Assembly (NCBI RefSeq): GCF_026898115.1
Contig: NZ_CP114036.1
Coordinates: 1,860,001-1,924,000 of the forward strand
Origin: Streptomyces sp. S465
GTDB taxonomy: Bacteria > Actinomycetota > Actinomycetes > Streptomycetales > Streptomycetaceae
Length of the DNA stretch: 64,000 bases
Direction: 5' to 3'
The translations under genes were made by a program, and so were the position numbers. The notes beneath the pieces are model-generated. The model made no database searches and was not told the DNA's origin. It saw only the letters and a program-made list of their open reading frames with translations. Numbering within the stretch: position 1 is the stretch's first letter; every line of letters starts with the position of its first letter. Positions 7,297 through 16,217 of this stretch are shown piece after piece.

Positions 7297-8321
7297 TGCG
7301 TGCCTACATCGCCCACGCCCAGGGCAGTCCCTGCCCCACCCTGGTGCTGCCGTCGCCGATCGGCTGGCCGAGGGACGAGGAGACGCTCTCCTGGATCCTC
7401 ACCGGTGTCCACCGCGCGCTGTGCGAACGCGGGGCCGCTCATGTCCTGAAGATCGCGCTGGTGGCGCCGCCGGCCGACCCCGGATGCGATCTCGCCTACC
7501 GCTTCGTCCAGGTGGTGCCGGGCGCCGTCCCCCGGTTCGAGTTCGGGGGCAGTTGCGGGCACTCGATCCTGAGTTCGGTGCTCGCGGTGAGCCAGATGGG
7601 CATGGTGCCGCGGCTCCGGCCGGGCGTACGGGTGCGGGTACGGGTCCTCACCAACGACGACATCGTGGTGTGCGAGCCCCTGGACACCACCCCGGCCGGG
7701 GATCGCGTCACCTTCACCGTCGGTTTCCGGCGCACCGCGCCGACCCCGCTGGCGGGCACCCTGCTGCTGGGCGAGACGGTGAGCGCGCTGCGCACCGGGG
7801 GGCACGAGATCCCCTATTCGCTCGTCTCGCTCGGCAACCCCTATGTCTTCGTCGACGCGACGGAGCTGGACATCCCCGACGAGGCAGCGCTGTTCGCGGC
7901 CGGGGCCCCGCTGTTCCGGGCGCTGACCCGCATCCGCGAGCTGGTGGCGCTCCGGCTGGGCTGGGACTCCCTGTGCTTCCCCAAGGTGGCGGCCCTGCTG
8001 CCGGGCGGGCCGTCAGTCCTGGCCGCCCGCGCCGTGTCGGTGCCCTCCTGGCATCCGACGCTCGCCCTCACCGGGGCCACCTGTCTGGCGACCGCCGCCG
8101 TCCAGGTGGGTACCGTCCCGCACCGGCTGGCCGGAGTGGACGCGAGCGGGCGGCTCACCGTCCGCACTGCCGCCGGACGTACCGAGGTCCGGGCCACCAC
8201 GGCCGCCGGCCGGCTGGTGGAGGTGAGCGTGTCGCCGAAGTCGGCCCGTCTCGTCACCGCACTCGACCTGCCGGAAGCGGGTGCGCGCAGCCGCGCGGTG
8301 CCCGAACCGTCCAAGCCGTGA
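7296..8321 (+). CDS. PrpF-like isomerase/epimerase-fold protein
   Basis: A 341-residue protein matching the PrpF (methylaconitate isomerase / oxalomesaconate tautomerase) branch of the diaminopimelate-epimerase fold. The two catalytic cysteines appear present: FEFGGSCGHSILS in the N-terminal half (compare GNCGN) and LTGATCLATAAVQVGTV in the C-terminal half (compare GAVCTA). Family members move a proton at a carbon next to a carboxylate without cofactor. Start ATG 7296 overlaps the AsnB stop (TGATG), with GGAG at 7281-7284; GTG 7293 is an alternative. An epimerase-fold enzyme in a RiPP-like cluster could act on a small-acid building block or on a peptide stereocentre; sequence alone does not separate these. 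Confidence 0.75.
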   Translation: MRAYIAHAQGSPCPTLVLPSPIGWPRDEETLSWILTGVHRALCERGAAHVLKIALVAPPADPGCDLAYRFVQVVPGAVPRFEFGGSCGHSILSSVLAVSQMGMVPRLRPGVRVRVRVLTNDDIVVCEPLDTTPAGDRVTFTVGFRRTAPTPLAGTLLLGETVSALRTGGHEIPYSLVSLGNPYVFVDATELDIPDEAALFAAGAPLFRALTRIRELVALRLGWDSLCFPKVAALLPGGPSVLAARAVSVPSWHPTLALTGATCLATAAVQVGTVPHRLAGVDASGRLTVRTAAGRTEVRATTAAGRLVEVSVSPKSARLVTALDLPEAGARSRAVPEPSKP

Positions 8322-8332
8322 ACGGAGTCCCC

Positions 8333-9799
8333 GTGCGATCACCACAGCTCTACGACCTCCTCCTGCGGGGCGGCACGATCGTGACCCCGGACGGAGCCCG
8401 CCCCGCGGACGTCGCCGTACTGGACGGCCGGATCGCGGCACTCCTCCCACCGGCGGCCCCCGCGGCGGGTCCCGCGGCGAAGGCGACGCTGGACGCCACC
8501 GGACGCCATGTCCTGCCGGGGCTCATCGACTCGCATGTCCACTTCCGCACCCCCGGTCTCACCCACAAGGAAGAGTGGCGGACGGGGTCCATGGCCGCGG
8601 TCGCCGGTGGGGTCACCACCGTCATCGACATGCCCAATACGGTTCCGCCGCTGATCACACCGGAGGACCTGGCCACCCGCCGGCGGCTGATCGAGGGGCA
8701 GAGCCTGGTGGACTACCGATGCCACGCCGGGGTCGATCCCTCGCGCGTGGCGGCGATGCGCGACTGGGACCGGGCCGAGGCCGACTCCTTCAAGGTCTTC
8801 CTCAGCAGCCACCACACCACACCGACCGTGGTCCGCGACGTCCGCACGCTGCGGCGGATCTTCGCCATCGCCGCGGACACCGGTGTCACCCTGCTCTTCC
8901 ACGCGGAGGACGACACCGTCTTCAGCCTGCTCGACCGGCGGCAGGCGCCGCCCGTGCGGTACAGCGAGTACGAACGCCATCGGCCACGGACCGGCGGCAT
9001 CGTGGCGACCGCCCAACTCATCAATCTGACGGCCGAGTTCGGCGTACGCACCCATGTGGTCCACGTGTCCACCCGGGAGGAGACCGATCTGCTGGCGGCG
9101 GCGGCGAGCGCCGGCATCCCGATCACCTTCGAGGTCACCGGACACCATCTGACGTTCGTGGACGCCGACATCCGGCGGCTCGGACCGCGGATCAGGCTCC
9201 GTCCGGCGATCCGGGACGAGGCGGACCGGGACCGGCTGTGGGAGGCGGTCCGCACGGGCGAGGCGGCGACCGTGGGCAGCGACCACTCACCGCATACGGC
9301 GCTGGAGAAGGCCCGCCCCGTCCCGGATGTGCCGCCGGGTCTGCCCGGGGTGCAGGAGCTGTTCGGCACCCTCTGGCGGGGACTGCGCAGCCGCTGGCCG
9401 GAGGAGGCCACAAAGACCCTGATGGCCGTCGTCGCGGAACGCCTCGCGCTGGCTCCGGCCCGGCTGTTCGGACTCGCCGACCGGAAGGGCAGCATCGAGG
9501 TGGGCAAGGACGCCGACCTGGTCGTCGTGGACGCCGAGGCTCCGTGGACGATGACACCCGGCCGCATGCACACCAAGAACGGCTGGTCGGCGTACGAGGG
9601 CAGCGAACTCCTCGGCGTCGTCGAGGCGACCGTCCGGCGGGGCGAGGTGGTGTACCGGCAGGACGGCTCCGGCGAGGTGTTCGGTGAACGGAACGGGAGG
9701 TGGCTGCCTGCCCGGGGCTCCGGGGCGGAGGGCACCGCCCCGGGCCACCCTGCCGGGCGCCCCCGCCTCCATACCGCCGCGGCGCCCTCGGTGGGATGA
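8333..9799 (+). CDS. dihydroorotase/hydantoinase-like cyclic amidohydrolase
   Basis: A 488-residue amidohydrolase-superfamily protein of the dihydroorotase/allantoinase/hydantoinase group. The binuclear metal set is visible: DSHVHFRTPG (HxH), SFKVFLSS (bridging, usually carboxylated Lys), LLFHAED, THVVHVST and the catalytic Asp in GSDHSPH. These enzymes open or close cyclic amides or ureides (dihydropyrimidine, hydantoin, allantoin). GTG 8333 has GGAG at 8323-8326; GTG 8318 (GTGA overlap with the previous stop) is a possible alternative. The location between a PrpF-like protein and the exporter argues against housekeeping pyrimidine synthesis. The C-terminal ~30 residues are Pro/Gly-rich and outside the catalytic domain. 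Confidence 0.82.
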   Translation: MRSPQLYDLLLRGGTIVTPDGARPADVAVLDGRIAALLPPAAPAAGPAAKATLDATGRHVLPGLIDSHVHFRTPGLTHKEEWRTGSMAAVAGGVTTVIDMPNTVPPLITPEDLATRRRLIEGQSLVDYRCHAGVDPSRVAAMRDWDRAEADSFKVFLSSHHTTPTVVRDVRTLRRIFAIAADTGVTLLFHAEDDTVFSLLDRRQAPPVRYSEYERHRPRTGGIVATAQLINLTAEFGVRTHVVHVSTREETDLLAAAASAGIPITFEVTGHHLTFVDADIRRLGPRIRLRPAIRDEADRDRLWEAVRTGEAATVGSDHSPHTALEKARPVPDVPPGLPGVQELFGTLWRGLRSRWPEEATKTLMAVVAERLALAPARLFGLADRKGSIEVGKDADLVVVDAEAPWTMTPGRMHTKNGWSAYEGSELLGVVEATVRRGEVVYRQDGSGEVFGERNGRWLPARGSGAEGTAPGHPAGRPRLHTAAAPSVG

Positions 9800-9893
9800 T
9801 GGGCCCTTCCGCCCGTACGCCGATCATGGTGCCGGGGACGGGCCGCGCTCCCGCCGCCACCGGCCGATCACTGGAGGTCTTCGCATCGGTAAC

Positions 9894-11171
9894 GTGACAG
9901 GGAGGCTCCGCCGGCCGGCGGGAAAGTCCCTCGCTTCTCGCGATGTCGCCCTGCTGTGGAGTGCGACGGTCTTCGATTCCGGTGCGACCTGGGTCATCCG
10001 CATCGTGATCTTCGTACGCATCCTGGAGCAGTACTCGACCTCCGCCCTGGCGATGGTGGAACTCGTCGGTATCCTGCCGTCGTTGCTGCTCATGCCGCTG
10101 GCCGGAAGCCTCGCCGACCGGTACAACGCCCGCAGGCTCTCGCTGCTCTCCATGGCCACCCAGATGACGTGCCTGGCGGCTCTGCTCCTGGTGTTCCACC
10201 ACGGTCCGGCCACCGTCGCGGCCCTCTACGCGCTGCTGACGGTCAGCAACGCGTTATGGCAGCCGGCCCGGCAAGTGTGGCTCTACCGGCTGGTGGAGCC
10301 CAGCCAGTACACCGCCGTCAACGCGACCATCGGCTCGGTGCAGGGCCTGATGACGGTCATCGGCGCCGCCGCCGGCGGCGTGCTGACGGCCTGGAACCCG
10401 GACCTGACCATCCTGCTGGCCCTCGCCGCCCAGACCTGTGCCGGCATCGGCACCCTCATCGCGCGGTACCCGGCCGCCACCGGCACCACGCCCGCCGAGC
10501 CCGGTGCCCGCTCGCTGCTGCGGGACGCACGGGACGGCGTGCGGCTGGTGAACCGCTACCCGCTGGCCCGGTCCATCATCTGGGTCGGCATGGCATGGGG
10601 CCTGATCAGCGGCGGGTTCAACGTGCTCATCGCGGGACTGGCCCTCAAGGAACTGCACAGCGGAAGCGGGGGGCTCGGGCTCTTCTACGTCGTGGACGGG
10701 ACCGCGGTGGTGATCGGCAGTTGGTGCACCGCCCGCCTCCGGCGAGCCGGCCATCTGCCGGGCTACGCCCTGGCGTACGTCGCCCAGGGCGCGTTCTGGG
10801 CGCTTACCTTCGCCGCCGGAAACGTCACCCTGGGCCTGCTGCTCTTCGGCGTCATGCGGCTGGCGAGCGGGGTGATCATCGCGCTGGACACCACCATCCT
10901 CCTGGAGACCGTGCCCGATTCCCTCCGCGGCCGGGTCACCAGCCTCCACATGACGACCTACAACGCGGTGTCCCAGCTCTCCCTCGCGCTGATCAGTGGC
11001 CTCCTGGCCGTCGTCGACATCCAGTCGGTGGGCATCGCCACCGGTGTCCTGTCCACGGCCGTCGGCGCGCTGTGGTGGATCACCACCGCCCGCCGGGCCC
11101 ATCACACCTACCTGACCGCGGCCCAGGACATCCCACCCCGCCCCGTGGCGACGCCACCGCACGCCGAATGA
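9894..11171 (+). CDS. MFS efflux transporter
   Basis: A 425-residue major facilitator with about 12 hydrophobic segments and the loop 2-3 signature GSLADRYNARR. It resembles MFS_3-type exporters of antibiotics and siderophores. It closes the cluster and is its only transporter, so it probably exports the product or confers self-resistance. The start is uncertain: GTG 9894 is annotated, but the best ribosome site (GGAGG, 9873-9877) is 16 bases upstream of it and only seven bases upstream of an in-frame ATC at 9885. Either the GTG has weak initiation or a rare ATC start is used. No extra-cytoplasmic peptidase or peptidase-ABC exporter is found nearby. Confidence 0.82.
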   Translation: MTGRLRRPAGKSLASRDVALLWSATVFDSGATWVIRIVIFVRILEQYSTSALAMVELVGILPSLLLMPLAGSLADRYNARRLSLLSMATQMTCLAALLLVFHHGPATVAALYALLTVSNALWQPARQVWLYRLVEPSQYTAVNATIGSVQGLMTVIGAAAGGVLTAWNPDLTILLALAAQTCAGIGTLIARYPAATGTTPAEPGARSLLRDARDGVRLVNRYPLARSIIWVGMAWGLISGGFNVLIAGLALKELHSGSGGLGLFYVVDGTAVVIGSWCTARLRRAGHLPGYALAYVAQGAFWALTFAAGNVTLGLLLFGVMRLASGVIIALDTTILLETVPDSLRGRVTSLHMTTYNAVSQLSLALISGLLAVVDIQSVGIATGVLSTAVGALWWITTARRAHHTYLTAAQDIPPRPVATPPHAE

Positions 11172-11187
11172 GGCTGAGCCGACCTCG

Positions 11188-12231
11188 TCATCGGGTGTGG
11201 TGGTCCGGCGACAGGATGTCGTGGGCCCGCGGGCCGAGTACGAGGTCGTCGTCGCGGTCGATCCATTGGCGGCGCAGGACGGACAGGGCGATCAAGGTGT
11301 TGAGGCCGTTGAGGCCGGGGAGTGCGCCGAGGTCCTCGGTGACGAACCGGGACAGGTGGTCCTCGTCGGAGAATACGCCGTGGTGGAGGATCGAGGCCGG
11401 TCCGGCGGTCATGACGGTGAACCGCGCGCAGGAGTGCTCACCGAGTGCGGTCAGCACGGCGGGGATGTGCCGCGGCTGGACGTCGAGGGTGAACAGCGCG
11501 GTGATCGGGAACCCGAGGACGGCCGGTTCGATCTCCACCCGAGGGCGGACGGCGCCTGATTCCAGCAGCGACTGGATCGTCCGGTAGGCGGTGGACCGGC
11601 TGACGTCGAGTTCGCGGGCGACCTGCGCCGCGGAGATCCGGCTGTCCTCGACCAGCAGCCGGAGCGTCCGGAACTCGATCTCGTTGAGGAGCCCGACGCC
11701 GGCGGGGGCCGCACCGGGGAGGACGTCGGCCTGCCGGCGCAGCTCCTCCGTCTGCCGGGCGGTGAGCCGGTCGAGCCGCCAGGTGAACGCTTCGCGGGCG
11801 GAGCGCAGTACCAGGTGCGACTGGATGGACGTGATGCCGGGGATCTCGGGCAGCGTCCGGGTCAGCAGGCGGCGCGGGTCCGTGCCGGGCAGGGGATAGA
11901 GCGTGCAGTAGATGTCCGAGTCGCCGGTGGTGGTCATGAGCGACTGGGCCTGCGGCACCTGCTGAATGGCGGTCGCGACGTCGACCGTGGCGCCCGGCCG
12001 GCACTTGATCCACACCACGTAGGGATTGCCGGTGGTGAGGAGCGACCAGTGCACGGTGCCGATGAAGCGCAGGAGCCGGAGCTGCTGGAGCCGCTGGATG
12101 CGCCGCCCCGCCGTGCTGGCCGAGGTGCCCAGGATCTCGGCGACCGTATTCAGCGGCGCTCGGGGCGCGATCTGCAGCGCGGCCACCAGATCGAGGTCCG
12201 CGTCGTCGACCCCGTGCTCCATCTCTCGCAT
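11188..12231 (-). CDS. AsnC/Lrp-family transcriptional regulator (double domain)
   Basis: A 347-residue regulator built from two Lrp/AsnC units. HTH 1 is near residues 25-45 (LNTVAEILGTSASTAGRRIQRL) and HTH 2 near residues 185-205 (ISAAQVARELDVSRSTAYRTIQSL). Each is followed by a ligand-binding (RAM-like) half. Such duplicated proteins are common in actinomycetes and often control the divergently transcribed neighbour. Here that is the AbgT/M20 pair, 118 bp away, so the effector may be p-aminobenzoyl-glutamate or a breakdown product (inference). It ends 17 bp from the convergent MFS gene, so the two clusters meet here. Confidence 0.88.
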   Translation of the reverse strand: MREMEHGVDDADLDLVAALQIAPRAPLNTVAEILGTSASTAGRRIQRLQQLRLLRFIGTVHWSLLTTGNPYVVWIKCRPGATVDVATAIQQVPQAQSLMTTTGDSDIYCTLYPLPGTDPRRLLTRTLPEIPGITSIQSHLVLRSAREAFTWRLDRLTARQTEELRRQADVLPGAAPAGVGLLNEIEFRTLRLLVEDSRISAAQVARELDVSRSTAYRTIQSLLESGAVRPRVEIEPAVLGFPITALFTLDVQPRHIPAVLTALGEHSCARFTVMTAGPASILHHGVFSDEDHLSRFVTEDLGALPGLNGLNTLIALSVLRRQWIDRDDDLVLGPRAHDILSPDHHTR

Positions 12232-12348
12232 GCGGACAGCCTACACAGAGCGATTCTGTCGTCATACATCTGATGCTTGACACAAAGAAGCATCGCACTG
12301 TCTGATGACGAGCCATATCGCCACCGATCAGCAGCGGGAGGGCCTCTC

Positions 12349-13899
12349 ATGACCGAGGTGACGACGAAACGACGGCGTTCACCGACAACGGTGATCCTGC
12401 GCGTGCTGGACTTCGTGGACCGGGCGGGGAACAAACTGCCGCACCCGTTCTGGCTGTTCGTGATCCTGAGCGGGCTGATCGTGGCGGTGAGCTGGCTGCT
12501 GGCCACGCTCGATGTCTCGGTGGTCTCACCTGCCGACGGCAAGGCCATCGAGGTCAAGAGCATCGTGTCCGACGCCGGCGTGCAGATGGTCCTCGGCGAC
12601 CTGATCACGAACTTCGTGAACTTCCCGCCGCTGGGACTGATCGTCGTGGTCATGCTCGGCGTCGCGATCGCGGACGGCACGGGTCTGCTCCCCGCGCTGA
12701 TGCGCGCCGCGCTCACCCGGGTCCCGGCCAAGATGGTGACCTTCGCCGTGGCGCTGACCAGCATGTTCTCCCATGTGGCCGGAGACGCCGCGTTCGTGGT
12801 GATGATCCCGCTCGGCATGATCGCGTTCCGTGCGGTGGGCCGCAGCCCGATCATCGGTGCGGTCGTGTCGTACGTGGCCGTGGGCGGCGCGAGCAGCGTC
12901 AGCCCGGTGATCGAAGGATCCGACGCGATCTTCGCCGGCCTGACCACCTCGGCGGCGCACACCATCGACCCGTCCTACTCGGTCACCCCGGTGTCCAACT
13001 GGTACTTCTCCGCGGCGTCCTGCCTGTTGCTCGCGGTCGTGATCACGCTCGTCACCGAAGCCGTCGTCGCGCGCCGGGTCGCCGCGATGAACGCCGTCGA
13101 GCCGGAGCTGACCGACGTCGACGAGCTGCCCGACATGTCCCTGTCCGCCGACGAGCGCACGGGGGTACGCCGGGCGATCGCCGCCGGGGCGCTCTACCTG
13201 GCCGCGGTCGTCCTCGCGATGCTGCCCGCCGGCTCGCCCCTGCGCGGCGACGGCGGTTCCATCGTGGCATCGCCGCTGCTCGACAATGTCGCCGTGGTGC
13301 TGATGGTGTTCTTCATGGTCATCGGCATCGTGTACGGACTGACCGTGCGCACCATCACCGCCGCGCAGGACATCCCGGACCTGATGGCACGGGGGCTGCG
13401 CGAACTGGTCCCGGTCCTGGTGCTGTTCTTCGCGGTCTCGCAGTTCCTCGGCTACTTCAAGTGGACCAACCTCGGACAGGTCATCGCGATCAGCGGCGCC
13501 CGGGTGCTCGATTCGCTCGGCGCGCAACCCGTGGTGATCTTCGTCGGCGCGGTGCTGCTGGTCAGTCTGCTCAACCTGTTCCTCACCAGCGGTTCGGCGA
13601 TGTGGTCCCTGGTCGCGCCGGTCCTGGTGCCGATGCTGATGCTGCTGAGCATCCGGCCGGAGACCACCCAGGCGCTGTTCCGCATCGCCGACGCGCCCAC
13701 CAACAGTCTCAGCCCGATGAGCCCGTACTTCGTCATCGCGCTGGGGTTCATCCGCCGCTACCGGCCGTCCGCGGGGATCGGCACGTTGATGTCCCTGGTC
13801 CTGCCGCTGGCCGTGGTCAACCTCGTCGTATGGCTGGCGATGTTCCTCGCCTGGTACGCGCTGGGCATACCGCTCGGCCCCGGCGTCTCCGTCCGGTAA
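12349..13899 (+). CDS. AbgT-family p-aminobenzoyl-glutamate transporter
   Basis: A 516-residue integral membrane protein of the AbgT family. The N-terminus DFVDRAGNKLPHPFWLFVILSG is characteristic, as are VEGSDAIFAG-like and PTNSLSPMSPYFVI segments; about ten or more hydrophobic helices are visible. E. coli AbgT imports p-aminobenzoyl-glutamate; some homologues (MtrF, YdaH) act as sulfonamide exporters. ATG 12349 is preceded by GCGGGAGGG. The following gene is a glutamate carboxypeptidase-type peptidase, as in abgABT systems, which favours the import role. Confidence 0.88.
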   Translation: MTEVTTKRRRSPTTVILRVLDFVDRAGNKLPHPFWLFVILSGLIVAVSWLLATLDVSVVSPADGKAIEVKSIVSDAGVQMVLGDLITNFVNFPPLGLIVVVMLGVAIADGTGLLPALMRAALTRVPAKMVTFAVALTSMFSHVAGDAAFVVMIPLGMIAFRAVGRSPIIGAVVSYVAVGGASSVSPVIEGSDAIFAGLTTSAAHTIDPSYSVTPVSNWYFSAASCLLLAVVITLVTEAVVARRVAAMNAVEPELTDVDELPDMSLSADERTGVRRAIAAGALYLAAVVLAMLPAGSPLRGDGGSIVASPLLDNVAVVLMVFFMVIGIVYGLTVRTITAAQDIPDLMARGLRELVPVLVLFFAVSQFLGYFKWTNLGQVIAISGARVLDSLGAQPVVIFVGAVLLVSLLNLFLTSGSAMWSLVAPVLVPMLMLLSIRPETTQALFRIADAPTNSLSPMSPYFVIALGFIRRYRPSAGIGTLMSLVLPLAVVNLVVWLAMFLAWYALGIPLGPGVSVR

Positions 13900-13933
13900 G
13901 CCCCTCACCCCACCCACAGATTGGTACAGCCCC

Positions 13934-15079
13934 TTGTCTGCGAAGCCGTTGTCCGCCTGGACCCGAACCCACCTCGACGACCTGCTCGCCGATCTGTCGG
14001 CGCTCGTCGGCCTCGAGTCGCCCAGCACCGACAAGGCGTTGCTGGACACCGCCGCCGCCTCGATCAGCGCCTGGGTGGAGGACCGGCTCGGCCCGCCGGC
14101 CGAATGGATCCGCCACGAGCAGGCGGAGCACGGTGATGTGCTGACGGCGACCTATCCCGGCACCCCGGGCAAGCCGGTGCTTCTGCTCTGCCATTACGAC
14201 ACGGTGTGGCCGGCGGGCACGCTGGCCGGGTGGCCCTTCACCGTGGACCACGGGACGGCCAGGGGGCCGGGTGTCTACGACATGAAGGCCGGGCTCGTCA
14301 CGGGCGTCTGGGCACTGCGGGCCCTGCGCGCCCTGGGGCTGCCCCATCCGACGGTGACGTTCGTGTTCACCGGGGACGAGGAGCTCGGCAGCCCGATGTC
14401 ACGGCCCCTCATCGAAGACGCGGCACGCGACTGCGCGGCGGCGCTGGTACTCGAACCCGGAGTCGGCTGGGACGTCAAGACCGAACGCAAGGGCGTCGGC
14501 ACCTTCTCCATCACCACCACCGGCATCGAGTCCCACGCCGGCAACGACCCCGCGGCCGGCGCCAGCGCCGTCCACGCGCTCGCCGAGCTGGTCACCCGGC
14601 TCGCCGCGGCGGCGGACCCCGACGCCGGGACCACGATCAACATCGGCACCTTCGACGGCGGCACCGCCCGTAACGTCGTCGCGGGCCGCGCGCACTGCCT
14701 CGTCGACGTCCGCATCAGCCGGCCGGACGAAGCCGACCGCGTCGACGAGGTCCTGGCCGCGCTCCGGCCCAGCGATCCGCGTGTCGAGGTGCGCATCGGC
14801 GGGGAGTGGAACCGCCCGGCGATGCGCCTGACCCCGGCGAGCGAGGCCCTGTTCGGCCTGGCCGACGAGGTCGCCACCGAGCTGCGCGGCCCCCTCGAGC
14901 CGATCAGCGTCGGCGGCGGCAGCGACGCGAACTTCCTCGCCGCGCTCGGCGTGCCGGTCCTCGACGGACTCGGCTGCAGCGGCGCGGGTCCCCACGCCCG
15001 CCACGAGCATGTGCTCGTCGACGACATCCCCGACCGGGTCGCGCTGGTGGCGGGACTCCTGCACCGGATGACCTCCTGA
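13934..15079 (+). CDS. M20-family glutamate carboxypeptidase-like metallopeptidase
   Basis: A 381-residue zinc peptidase close to carboxypeptidase G2. Metal and catalytic motifs are LLCHYDTVWPAG (His plus catalytic Asp), GVYDMKAG (bridging Asp), FTGDEELGSP (catalytic Glu and metal Glu), VLEPG and the final ARHEHV (metal His). The dimerisation/lid domain lies in the middle (IESHAGNDP). No signal peptide, so it acts in the cytoplasm on imported substrate. Paired with AbgT it should release glutamate from p-aminobenzoyl-glutamate or folate fragments. The start is TTG 13934; no strong ribosome site precedes it, suggesting coupling to the transporter 35 bp upstream. Confidence 0.85.
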   Translation: MSAKPLSAWTRTHLDDLLADLSALVGLESPSTDKALLDTAAASISAWVEDRLGPPAEWIRHEQAEHGDVLTATYPGTPGKPVLLLCHYDTVWPAGTLAGWPFTVDHGTARGPGVYDMKAGLVTGVWALRALRALGLPHPTVTFVFTGDEELGSPMSRPLIEDAARDCAAALVLEPGVGWDVKTERKGVGTFSITTTGIESHAGNDPAAGASAVHALAELVTRLAAAADPDAGTTINIGTFDGGTARNVVAGRAHCLVDVRISRPDEADRVDEVLAALRPSDPRVEVRIGGEWNRPAMRLTPASEALFGLADEVATELRGPLEPISVGGGSDANFLAALGVPVLDGLGCSGAGPHARHEHVLVDDIPDRVALVAGLLHRMTS

Positions 15080-15140
15080 CCGCCGGGCCGCTGCCACAGG
15101 GGGCGTCGAGTTTCCCGGTGTCCCCGGAAGCGCGGCCGCC

Positions 15141-16085
15141 TTACGGCGTGTAGACGGCGTCGCTCCCGTACAGTTCCCTGGTGAACGCGGAGACATCGGC
15201 GCTGCGATCGGCGCCGTCGAGGTTGTACGTCAGATAGACGCCGTATCCCTCACTGACGGTGCGGCGGGCGAGGCCGGCGGCCGTGCTCTGCGAGGTCCGG
15301 CCGATCTCCACAGCCGCCGGCGACAGCTTCGACTTGGGCAGTGCCACGCGGGGAACCTGCCAGGTGCCGTAGTACGGGTTCCAGGCGTAGTCGAACGCGG
15401 ACGAGACGTCGACGCCGCCGTAGGAGAGGCGCGACGCGGCCGGGCCGATGTTGTAGAGGCTGATGATCTTGTCCGGCATGTTCGCGCGCAGCGCCGTCAC
15501 CAGGTGCACGAACGAGCTGTCATTGGGCTGGCCCGTGCCGTTGTTGCCGTACTCCGCGTACTCGTCGTCGAAGTCGATGCCGTCGAGACCGTACTCGGCC
15601 ACCGTGTCCGACAGTTCTTTCGCGAACGCCGAAGCTGCCTGCTGGGAGGGGAAGTTGGCGAAGCCCGCGCCCTGATGGTTGCCGAGCACCGAGAGGACGA
15701 CCTTGATGCCCTTCTGCTGCAACGGCCGTATCTCCGTGGCGGCGTTGTCGAGGACGCGCTGCACGTTCTCGTTGAAGTGCAGATACGCCGCCTTCGTCCC
15801 CGTGTCGTAGTTGATGTTCGCCGCGAAGATCACGGCGACGTCGAAGACGTTGCCGCCGTCGTTGGCGAGGGTGTACTTGCCGACGTTCAGCATGCTGTTG
15901 TTGTTCACCTCGACGTACGCCACCGAGGTCGGCCCCTGTTTCGCGGGAGCGGGGGCCGCTGCCGCGCCGGTCGTGGCTGTCGCAGCGGTCGCGGCCGTCC
16001 CGGCCGTCCCGGCGAACGCGAGGGCCGCGACCGCCGAGAGCGCGAACGCGGCCCTCCGTACTCTGCTCCGTACCAGACTGAACAT
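15141..16085 (-). CDS. secreted endo-beta-N-acetylglucosaminidase H (GH18)
   Basis: A 314-residue protein recognisable as an orthologue of Streptomyces plicatus Endo H, with long identical stretches such as QGPTSVAYVEVNNNSMLNVG. The enzyme cuts the chitobiose core of high-mannose N-glycans. The signal peptide (RSRVRRAAFALSAVAALAFAGTAG) is followed by an Ala-rich propeptide and the GH18 barrel. The catalytic motif DGIDFDDEYAEYG carries the Asp and Glu of the substrate-assisted mechanism. ATG 16085 (MFSLVRS) is chosen over GTG 16106 because it follows a GGGGAG sequence and begins a proper signal peptide. It is monocistronic, with no glycan transporter adjacent. Confidence 0.95.
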   Translation of the reverse strand: MFSLVRSRVRRAAFALSAVAALAFAGTAGTAATAATATTGAAAAPAPAKQGPTSVAYVEVNNNSMLNVGKYTLANDGGNVFDVAVIFAANINYDTGTKAAYLHFNENVQRVLDNAATEIRPLQQKGIKVVLSVLGNHQGAGFANFPSQQAASAFAKELSDTVAEYGLDGIDFDDEYAEYGNNGTGQPNDSSFVHLVTALRANMPDKIISLYNIGPAASRLSYGGVDVSSAFDYAWNPYYGTWQVPRVALPKSKLSPAAVEIGRTSQSTAAGLARRTVSEGYGVYLTYNLDGADRSADVSAFTRELYGSDAVYTP

Positions 16086-16217
16086 CGTTGACCGGTCTCC
16101 CCTCACATGGGTCGGCGCCCGACCTGTTCGAAAGCACCGAGTGAGCCCTCCAAGTGTTCCGCTCCCCCCACCGAATCCCGGGAATCGCGCGCGAACTCTT
16201 CACGACTCCCACGCACG

